Shown: positions 22,520-31,458 of the stretch, piece by piece | Numbering within the stretch: the first letter of the stretch is position 1 | Layout: each line of letters opens with the position of its first letter | NCBI GenBank assembly: GCA_003184365.1 | Contig: NKYR01000018.1 | Span: forward strand, 347,755 to 411,754 | Direction of reading: 5' to 3' | Source of the DNA: Evernia prunastri | Taxonomy: Eukaryota > Ascomycota > Lecanoromycetes > Lecanorales > Parmeliaceae | Length of the DNA stretch: 64,000 nucleotides | The notes under the pieces: model-generated | What the model was told of the DNA's origin: nothing | The model's input: only the letters and a program-made list of their open reading frames with translations | Database searches by the model: none | Position numbers and translations under genes: made by a program

Positions 22520-24179
22520 GAAATGACAGCATCTCCGTAAGGTTGGAGTGTAGCAAATAGGAGCAGTACATGATGACCTTGCATTTATCGATCAGGACAT
22601 CCAGCAGCGTGGTGTTGAGATATCGCATTATCCCGTAGTTCCATAGTGCGGTGCGAGTGACTTGCGATGTTTTACTGTATGTTGTGCTGCATGTACATTA
22701 TCGATTCCGGTCCAATAATAGCTCTGTCGATAGATTAGCTCTTTGGTACCCATTCCTTGACGCCAACAGTCTCCTGTCTCCGAACACTTGAGTACAAGCT
22801 CTCGTCTTTGGTGCCTACACATTTTTCGTTCCCAGCCTGCACCCACCACCTTTTTCGCGGAAGCATCGCTTCAAAGTACCGTTCAGGGAATCAAGAAGCA
22901 TCGAACGACTGCAAGATACGCCTCTTGAAGTCCACGAGTGTCTTGAAATCCTACGTGCTGTGGTTGCTATAATGATCAGACGTACGACCCTCGCTTCGGG
23001 GGGTTGAGGCTATTGGCTTTGTAGACCCGGTGGAGAAGGGAATGGTTAGTACCAACTCTCTGAGGAAGGGAGCGAAGGCATGGAGTCTTTCATCGTGAAG
23101 TAATCATGCTGTATGGTATTGCGTCCGTTTTGCTTACGAAGACAGTGCATGGGTTATCCTTCTATGTTTATCTGTCTATGCCACTGTAAGTATTTCGCGG
23201 AAGTATCGAGTTTGTACAAGGTCCGATTTCTATTGGCACTTGGAACATGCTGTTGGAGTATTCTCAAACTTTCCAAAGCTGCGTCTTCACAAAATGTTCT
23301 GGTTTTCATGGTTACTGATGTGATTGCTGAATCTACATGAGAGTAGACTCCTTGGTTGGAAGCCGTCATAAGAAGGGAGCCGCAAGCTTCATGTGCTCTC
23401 CAATAAATTTAAATCAGCTCCGCAACGAGAAGATAGATAGGATTGAGATTGTATAGAGTTTTCAGATCGGTCAATAACCCATTCCTCCTGCCCTCGTAAA
23501 ATCTATCAATGAAGATAGACAGTAGATTAAAGCACCTAATGTAGAGTGCTCGATCGGCACCTCTTGTTCCATATGTAGCGGTCCCGTGTTACCAAAAGCC
23601 CTTTTTTTATCCAGGTCCCAGCTTCTGACAAGATCTTAGTCACTGATTCTCTGGTTGTCTTCATTCTGAGCCCAGAAAATCCCGTACCGTGTTTGCCCAG
23701 AGGTTCTTGTAATCATAAGAGAATATTGTCGTGACCAGATTTTCACAAGACTTGCTGATGATCTCCTTTTCAATTAGTATGACCGTAAGGGTGATCTTTC
23801 TGGCTGTAGTGGCTGTAAACTACAAGTGTTTATTGTCTTTGGTTGTGAAATTCTCCAATACTTTAGGGCAGGACATTTTAGAACGAGGACATCAGTTGCT
23901 GACGCGTGAATAGAATGCTCGGCGTAGCACAGATCACTAGTGATACATCAGAATTTATTACTCTTTAATTTTCCTTGATGTCCTAGACTCACCTTCTACT
24001 TTGTATCAAGGGCCCAATCCACCTTCTTTGCAATAGCATCCACCCATCGAACCGCTCAAAGCTTAGGCTCCAGTCACATGATTAATTACTTTGTCACTTC
24101 GCTTCACAGATAGCAACGGTCTTGACACAGTGAGATATACCGAAATCGGCCACTCCTGCTTCGAACCTTTTGACCCACA
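22326..24179. other. Long AT-rich intergenic region
   Basis: About 1.85 kb with no supported gene. Contains the T29 tract listed separately. ORFs at 22757-22972, 23113-23340 and 23731-23913 have no recognisable features. The last 200 bases are the promoter of the F-box gene at 24180. Confidence 0.4.
22489..22517. repeat. Homopolymer T tract (29 T)
   Basis: Uninterrupted run of 29 T directly downstream of the decayed secreted-protein gene. Could be a reverse-strand poly(A) tail of an old insertion or simple slippage; no target-site duplication was identified. Confidence 0.9.
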
Positions 24180-25535
24180 ATGGCTCCGAGGTTAAGAAGC
24201 TCTCATCCACAAAGACACCAACGACAACATGGTCTAGCTACGATGGAGCAATTCAGCCTAGCAGCCCTTCCAAATGAGCTGCTCATGCAAATTCTCTCCT
24301 ACATCCAGGGCCAGAGCTACCTCGCAAAGATAGCCCTGGTATCTAAACAATTCAAAGCCCTCATTGAGCTCGTACTCTACCGCCACATCGACCTCGACGT
24401 AACATACTCAGCGAAAGATCTCCGTAACACGAGAATAGTCAATCCATATTCGCACACAACGATTCCTAGTTTCATGCGTTTTGATCGGCTCATCGACACT
24501 TTCTCCGTACAACCAAATCTAGCCAAACAGGTCCATACACTTTCTCTGAGAGTACATCGTCGGCTCTGGTACAAACTTTTTGCCACAGACTGCAGGCTCC
24601 TCAAACTGTTGCCGGAACTACGAGTGCTGTCACTGAGCCCTCCGCCATTGCACTCGATCATTCCACACAGCAATTGGGCCCTCAGTTCTCTCCGACTTGA
24701 CTTCACTCATGTTACTGACCACTACAGTGGGAGTGAGAATTGGTTGCAGGTTGAAATCCCACTGCAAATCATAGCCAGGTATCTTTCACTATCTAAACTT
24801 CGCAAGCTCCAGGTTGAGCAGATCATGTTCACGTCGTACTTTGACGAGACAAGTCACCTCCTCGGTAGCTCGCCGGTTGAGGACCTTCGTTTTCTGAAGT
24901 GTTGCAAGTGCAGTGGTGATGAGCGTGTCGTGGCAGCATTCCTCCGCTCGATCAAATGTCTGAAACGCTTTGTGTTCGAAGTCTCAGCGCGTTCGACCCT
25001 GCCTGAGCCAAGTACTGGCGTCTTCGGCCTGGCTCTATCAGCACATCAAGAAACAATCGAAGAGCTTGCCTTTGCCACTAGTGAGGGGGCGCCTGTGATA
25101 CCCTGGGTATTGAGTCCGTTCACACAGTGGAGCAGCCTCAAGCGTCTGGCAGTACCAGCCTACATGATCCTGGGAAGTACACTGAAATTGCACGAAGTAC
25201 TACCGCCTCTGTTGGAAGAATTCCAGATTGAACATTTGACGGGATACAGCAATCAGACTTGGCCGCAAGTAGCGGGGAAAGACTTCAAAAATATGCAGCT
25301 ATTGGCGGAAAACAAGAATCTGAGCGTTCCCCGGCTGAGCCATGTGGTCTGGTGGTATCAGAAACCTACAGGTTCTCCAACAGACCATCCCATGTGCCCC
25401 ATAAATTTGTATCGCGGCGGTCTAATTGAAATCTCCTCCGCATTCGACAAGGTCGGCGTTCAGTTCGTATGGGTCACTGAGGCTTCCTTCAAAGATACGC
25501 CAGCTGGAAAACGGCTGTACGAGTGGCGAGAGTGA
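24180..25535 (+). CDS. F-box protein
   Basis: Single exon, 451 residues. After a basic 20-residue leader, 'FSLAALPNELLMQILSYIQG' and 'QSYLAKIALVSKQFKALIEL' form a textbook F-box (LP-N-E-L-L..I..Y....L....LVSK.F). The remainder has leucine-rich segments ('LLKLLPELRVLSLSPPPLHS', 'YLSLSKLRKLQVEQIMF', 'GSSPVEDLRFLKC') like other fungal orphan F-box proteins. Predicted SCF substrate adaptor, substrate unknown. It is not obviously a recent duplicate of the F-box gene at 15.7 kb: apart from the F-box I see no long shared segment. Confidence 0.88.
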   Translation: MAPRLRSSHPQRHQRQHGLATMEQFSLAALPNELLMQILSYIQGQSYLAKIALVSKQFKALIELVLYRHIDLDVTYSAKDLRNTRIVNPYSHTTIPSFMRFDRLIDTFSVQPNLAKQVHTLSLRVHRRLWYKLFATDCRLLKLLPELRVLSLSPPPLHSIIPHSNWALSSLRLDFTHVTDHYSGSENWLQVEIPLQIIARYLSLSKLRKLQVEQIMFTSYFDETSHLLGSSPVEDLRFLKCCKCSGDERVVAAFLRSIKCLKRFVFEVSARSTLPEPSTGVFGLALSAHQETIEELAFATSEGAPVIPWVLSPFTQWSSLKRLAVPAYMILGSTLKLHEVLPPLLEEFQIEHLTGYSNQTWPQVAGKDFKNMQLLAENKNLSVPRLSHVVWWYQKPTGSPTDHPMCPINLYRGGLIEISSAFDKVGVQFVWVTEASFKDTPAGKRLYEWRE

Positions 25536-26084
25536 GATAGATTCGGGGGGTAACCTAGGCCATGACTTAGGTAAAGAATCTCGAGGTGTTCGTTGCTCCG
25601 GAGGTGTCTATGAGGCACTAGAGGGTCTGCCAGGAAGATCAAGTTTGAGCAAAGGGTCCAAGATCTGAGGTTAGGATTGGCGCCATCATGCCGGGGTTGG
25701 GAGCATGTCCATTATCGTAGGCTCTAAAGCCTCAAGAGTAGATAGACCAATGCATCAATCCTCTCAACAGATCGGTTGCTCCTGTCTGAGGCTCCCACGT
25801 TGACGTCTCATACATCACTATCAATTCAACTAACAGGGCAGATAGAAAATTTTCTCCTCTCCATACAGACAGCAAGCCTAGTCATCATCATTAGTTTCGG
25901 ATCAATGATAGCAGAGGCCCCGCGGGGCGGGTTGACGCCATTCTCTGGGATGCGCAAAACCATCACTGCAGTCATCCGTATTTGCGAGCCACTTGGATCA
26001 GAAAGCAAGCGCGGCATGCGACGAATGACCCTTAAAAGATGCCTACACGGATCTCAAACCTTGTGACAGGGGCTTTCTTCGAGC
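25536..26084. other. Intergenic region
   Basis: About 550 bases. Short ORFs only (for example 25776-26066). Contains the 3' end of the F-box gene and promoter of the small secreted-protein gene. Confidence 0.4.
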
Positions 26085-26724
26085 ATGTTCGGTAACAAGG
26101 TAGCCAGTCTCACATTCGGACTCCATGTCTTCTTCTCAATTGCGTTCACAGCATCTCTTCCTGCCAGGTTGTCTCCTTCACCACCATTGAGCAGCCCATC
26201 AAAAATTGCCAATTTACCGCTCCCGGTCAATCTGACCCTTCTCCACTCACCAGCCAAGTGCGCCTTTCTCCCCCTCCCCTCCTTTCCCAAAATCCTAAAA
26301 CCACTGACCCCAACCCCAACCCCCCAGCGCCCTCCCCCGCGACCCCTTCTTCTACCTCATCCCCGGCACGACCATCCTCCTCAAACTCCACGACTACGGC
26401 CCCCGCCTGACCCTCCCGCCCACCTACCGCGCCCTCCAGGCCGCCATCGAAGACGTCCTCCAGCACATCTGGGACGACCCGGGCAAGGGGAACATCCCGA
26501 TGCCGGCCAAGGACCAGGGCTACGACTACGCCGCCGGGGACGTGAGGTTGCTGCTGCGGCCGCAGCACGCGATGACGTGGGCCATGTGGGGGGATACGGT
26601 CCGCGGGCTGAGGCGGTTCGGGCAGATGTGGGAGTTTGTGGGGTTGGATTTTGAGGTGTGGGAAGGGGGGGAGGGAGGGGGGGAGGAGCCGGTGGGGCAT
26701 GGGCGGTTGTGGGAGGAAGCTTGA
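26085..26724 (+). CDS. Small secreted protein, member of an uncharacterised fungal family (copy 1)
   Basis: Exons 26085-26257 and 26328-26724, 189 residues, intron GTGCGC...CCCCAG joined in phase 2. The N-terminus has a basic residue and a hydrophobic core (ASLTFGLHVFFSIAFTASLP), a signal peptide. The mature part has 'ALPRDPFFYLIPGTTILLKL', 'HDYGPRLTLPPTYRALQAAI', then 'YAAGDVRLLLRPQHAMTWAM' and 'WGDTVRGLRRFGQMWEFVGL', ending in a Gly/Glu-rich stretch and 'PVGHGRL'. The pattern matches the gene at 28704: Pro-x3-4-Ile/Leu-Leu strand, alternating strand before M/I-T-W, then G-L-x2-F helix. No cysteine pairs, no catalytic motif. The second exon is markedly GC-rich. Effector-like by size and signal only. 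Confidence 0.7.
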
Positions 26725-28703
26725 TGGGGGTTTTTGGTGGGTGTTGGTTAAGGAGGTTGAGCCTTTGCTCCTGAGGACGTTCTCGAGGCTCCTGTCGCGC
26801 CGAGCTTTTTCAAGCACGGGCACGTCGTGTGTTGATGGCCACCTTACCTTGCGACGTGTAATCATAGTGGATCCTACAGTGAGACTGTCCAACTAAAGTA
26901 TGTTTTAAGACATTCAAAACGATCGCCAAGGCTTGGCATATCTCGTGATCCCGCATCTTTGACAAAATCATACAAACGCTGGTGGTCCTAGAGATAACAG
27001 TACCCCTCTACTATGCCACTGACCACCTCATTACCACCAGATTGTTGTTTGATGCAATTTAGACTTACAGGCTGAGGTCAAAAGTCCAAGTGACGCGCTG
27101 CTCCGAGACAACTCGCACCAGGGGTTTACCATCGCATTGTGAATAGGCGTCAAAACCGACAAGCAAGACGAGCACGTCTGCAATCCCCCTAGATCATCCT
27201 ACGCTCGTCCAGGGCTAACGTCCAAGAGCTCGTCTCCCTTCTTTTCCCCGTCGGCCCGAACCTCGTTGATTGTAATGAGACGAATCACCTCTATTGTCTG
27301 AGACCAAAACGGAATCGGCCAGGACCTGTACTCGAAAAACGGTGTGCTTCTAGCTAAGACGTCGACTCACATCAAGGAGCATCGAGACCAGCTCCTTTTC
27401 GTCACCGAAGTCGAATCCATCATCTCGCGTTGGACAGTACCAGCCACACCATACCGACACGCGCCTTGAGTGGGCCAGCTGGACTGAGCATTACAGCTCC
27501 TGCGGGCCTGGTCCCTTGCTTACTTTGTGGAGTTTCTGGTCCGCGACGTCAATCACTCTAGCGCCAGCATGGTGCTCGACCCCAGCAGGGTGCTCGACTC
27601 GTTGACGTTCTCTTGTTGATCTGGATAATAAGCATAATCGTCCTCGATACTGTTTGCGAAGACCATACGCATTCACTACCTCTTTTTCCCGATAATTCTC
27701 GCGATGGGCGGGATGATCCCAGCGCTGATTGTTACTTGTTGTCTGAAGCGTTTGGATCACCCTTCCCCCCCCCCCCCCCCCTCCGTTCTCTCTCTCTCTC
27801 TCTCTCTGTGCATCTTAAGATTTCCTTTCCATGCCTCGTGGGTCTTAGGAGCTTTTATTCTCATCCTATAGGTTTGTAGAGTCTGCTATTGCGCTGCGGC
27901 CATTACTTGGACCACACTTGCCTCTACACACATAGAGCGTGAGGAGAAGATGTTTGAAAGTGTAGTCGACGAGGACATTTCCACACCTATGGATTGCTTG
28001 TATCGAAAAGTCGTTTGTGAACTGTGTGACAACCATCTGACTTATCGGCCCACATTGCTACTACCTCCCTCGTACAAATGCCGAGATTGTTTGAGGTATT
28101 GCTCTGCACTTTGTCAAACTGTAGTTTGGGAAAGCAGAATGTGGCCGTTTCAACTCCCTATGACCCACAGCTACTGAACCTCTCCAAGTCAGGATTTCAA
28201 GTGCGCGGTCAGCCTATGTTCTTCTCTTAAAGTCTCCTCTGCTGTGTGTAGGGAGTCCTGAAGAAAAAGGACAGCAGTTCAAGGACGACGGGCTGGAATA
28301 TAGTGCCACAGACGTGCTCAAGCATCGTCCAATATTCCTTCGTGGCGTTGATCTGAGCAAGCGAATTAAATCCCTAGTTCATTGGAGGCGTGCGGCTGTG
28401 GTGGTGGTGGATAGCAATACAAGCGAGTTGTATCCCGTGAATTCTCAATCCGACAATCTGTACCGCAATTTGGCGCTTACTCTACCGCTGTAAGCTGTAG
28501 CCACCGCATATCGCTTCAGACAGTGATAGTTTTCATCGGATGTGAACCCGACGGCGCAAGAAGCGTTGACAAGCGACGGGAATTCTGCTGGCCATAACGC
28601 TCCTCCCAGCTCAGCTCAGCTCAGACCTGCCCCAGCTCGTGGCTCGGTCCCTTTTGCTATGTTATGAACACCGTTTGAATTACTCGCCAAAGCCGGATCA
28701 GGA
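26725..28703. other. Long intergenic region with simple repeats and an unresolved ORF
   Basis: Nearly 2 kb between two related secreted-protein genes. Plus ORF 27950-28177 begins 'MFESVVDEDISTPMDCLYRK' and has two CxxC pairs ('CELCDN', 'CRDCLR'). Another open stretch, 28258-28494, ends 'NLYRNLALTLPL' and could be a later exon behind an acceptor at 28251, but I could not find a donor that keeps frame. Possible small gene, unresolved. Simple repeats at 27765-27807 are listed separately. Confidence 0.35.
27765..27807. repeat. C17 tract followed by (TC)n microsatellite
   Basis: Seventeen C residues (27765-27781), a short spacer and about ten TC dinucleotides (27787-27807). Simple sequence; likely length-variable between isolates. 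Confidence 0.9.
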
Positions 28704-29520
28704 ATGGCTGCCTTTGCTTTCTACCTCTATCCGTTGTATTTCATCCAGCACCTCCTCGTCCGAGGCTGTCTGTCCGCCCCGACTACCTCCCATATTTCCA
28801 CTCAGAATCGCACCAACGATGATGTGCACGCCCTGCTTCCATCACTGCTCTCGCTCAACGGCCTCACGCTCCCGAATCTGACTCTCCCCCTCATCCAAGA
28901 GAGCGGCATACCGTACGCCGTCCCTAACAGCCACATAATGATGTTCTTCCACCTAGGCTTCCACCTCGACGAGGTGGCGACGCGACACACTATCGATGCA
29001 GCAAGGAAGTAAGCCGACCTTGAAATTTGCTCACCCAATGGCTGATCAAAGCTGATGATGGCAGCTACTGTGACCAACAGATTGAAACCGGTGGTGACGG
29101 GCCGCTTCCTCGGACGGAACAGCCCTTCCATGACGACTTGGGCTATGGCGCGTCGATATTCGTCGTTTCTAGCAGTCTACATTATCCCATCACTTGGGGG
29201 ATTCTGAGAGAGATCATTCAAGGGCTTTGGGATTTCTTGGTCGTGGATGGCCGGTACGTGGTACGTGAGCCCCCGATATCGATTTGCCTCCTCTTGGGTA
29301 TAGCGCTCCGGTCGTAGCAGATGGGTGGATGTTGAACCTTCACTTCGATCATCTCCAATCATGGTCTCCTACATCCGAAGCCTTTGCCAAAGCTATGCTG
29401 ACTCGGAGTGGCTTCTCTCAGGAAGCGGAATTCGACGTCTTCTATAGAGACCGAGGTACTGTGGCCAGAGGCTCGATAACGCAGGCACCGAAATCTCCCA
29501 CTTCGAGGGCAAGTGCATAG
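28704..29520 (+). CDS. Small secreted protein, same family as 26085 gene (copy 2)
   Basis: Three exons, 28704-29008, 29065-29253 and 29304-29520; 236 residues. Introns GTAAGC...TGGCAG and GTACGT...GTATAG keep frame. Signal peptide in MAAFAFYLYPLYFIQHLLV...CLSA. Mature segments 'GIPYAVPNSHIMMFFHLGFH', 'TIDAARNYCDQQIETGG', 'DLGYGASIFVVSSSLHYPIT', 'WGILREIIQGLWDFLVVDGR' and 'GWMLNLHFDHL' line up with the 26085 protein at the same strand/helix positions, notably P-I-T-W against A-M-T-W and QGLWDF against RGLRRF. One N-glycosylation site (NLTL). Function unknown; the two genes lie 2 kb apart in the same direction, suggesting an old tandem duplication that has diverged strongly. Confidence 0.7.
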
Positions 29521-31458
29521 GCTGTTCGTAACCACATCACCCGTTTCATCTCGAGGGATTTGTTTCGCGCGACTGTCTTGGTCAAATAGGTCAGGAAAAC
29601 CAGATGACCTATCACCGTAGTAGTAGCGTGATTTAGGATGGCAATGTCTTGTGCATTACTCGTGATGCGGGTTGAACAGCATGGGTTCAGATTCTATACC
29701 TCTGGGCCTCTGGTCATGATTCACATACCGCTAAAGTCATTTGTGAAAAAGCTCTATTGTTGTAAAATCTTGAAATGAGAGTATCAAGATAACGATCTAC
29801 TGCCCCTGATTTCCACATTCGCCCTTCTGCTGGCTCACCGCAGCCGCAGGATAATTGGACCCTGTTCCGTTGAGCATTTGTTTTAGGGAGAACTCAATTT
29901 TTGGGAACGAGGCATAATACTTAGGCATTAGCGTAAACTGTGCTGCGTTATGATCATGTATTGACAGCAAGATTTGGTTCGCAATCAGGTTAATTGAGAA
30001 TTTTCTTCTGACACTCCAGCCTGAAAGCCAATCGGCGTGAGTCTTTCGAATACTATCCACGTAGATATCTTCAAGCACCTCAATGTTGACCATATTCGAA
30101 AATCCCTATCGCTCATTCCGAACTTCTTCAAGTAGGAGTCGTAAAGGCGGATGAGATGACGAGAACTCAGCGTTTGGCAGCGAGATAAGCTGCGCAGATG
30201 GAGGATTTTTGTTATGCTGCGGCACTCTGTGTTTAGTTTGTGGACGTGAATACACACAAAACTTGGTCAGTGCGCGATGGAAGCCGAAAGGTGGCAAGAG
30301 CATAGTGTTCAGAGGAATGGGAACATGCTGAATGCCTCGTATGTACGGGCGCTGAGACAAGATAAGTATTAAAAATAATATCATTAAAGAAATCTTCATT
30401 CACAAAACCGTCTGGTTTACTGGCACCAAAGGTGGAAAGTCGTGGCTGCGCTGTCACATACCCGATCATTACCGGCATCGGCCGTTTCAGCGAAGGTCAC
30501 TGTGATAGTGCGGCTCACTACACTGCTCTCTCTAAGAGCGAGTCGACTATTGCGGTTAAAAAGAAGAGCAGACTCCGTGGCTTTTCTTCAGGGGCTGGGC
30601 ACAACAGATCTTCGACTGGCGTTTGGTTGTAAATATAGACTGCACCTGGTCTTGTGGTCATTGGTCTTGCAGCTTTCGGGGTCTTGTCCTGCCTACATTG
30701 TTTCAAGCTCTTTACCAAGGAGTCATTAATCGAACCAAGGTCGCCCTGACGTCTCGAAATCAAATCGTGCCGATGCGAGATAGGTTGAATAAACCAGCGG
30801 TGATACTGTTCCCACGAAAACCGAAGATTCTCATCGACAGAGTCGAGAGCTAGGTTTGGGCCTCGGTGAACAGCAATGAATGGTCTAAAGCCAACCCGGC
30901 GTCTCTGGCGTGTTATCGCAGGCCAGGGTAAGAAAGTAGACAATCATTCTGCGAAGGAACCGAGCAACCGCTCAGCACGGTCAAGGGCTCAGCCTTTCTG
31001 ATACTGTCACGATCCTTCTGACTCGTACATTGCCCGGTGACTTGCTTACGCAGTGGCCTGGTGATAGCAAAGGTCGAGTAATGAAGGGTCTGGTCAACGT
31101 TGCCAGGCGCGGAGATTTGTGGTAGAGAAGCGCAACAAGTCCAGCAACCGAGTAGCTAATGCCTGTCGCAGCTGTTCTTGATCAAGTACATAGTAACAAG
31201 CTGAAGACCACTTACATCAGGCGCGCTCCCAAATAAAATCGTAAAGTAAGTGTAAAGTGACCGCTAAGATTTCCCAACACGAAACTCGTGACTTCGCGTT
31301 AACTCGAGCGCGCTTCTACTCGCCACTGCCTTTTGTTTTCCTCTACGATAAAGGCACAGCTTGCTGGAAGGCAGTTGAATTGCGAAAAAAGGCCAGATGA
31401 ATCATGACGCATCTGAGCTACGGACTCCCGATAGAAGTGGCAGAAGAGTTCATCCGGC
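29521..31458. other. Intergenic region with unresolved minus-strand ORFs and the promoter of the repair gene
   Basis: About 1.9 kb. Minus ORF 30106-30399 begins with a strong signal-peptide-like sequence (MKISLMILFLILILSQR) and may be a decayed secreted protein; minus ORFs 29797-30093 and 30518-30943 lie nearby in possible continuation but no splice path was convincing. The 200 bases before 31459 contain CGCG-core motifs near 31295-31312 ('cttcgcgttaactcgagcgcgc'). Confidence 0.35.
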
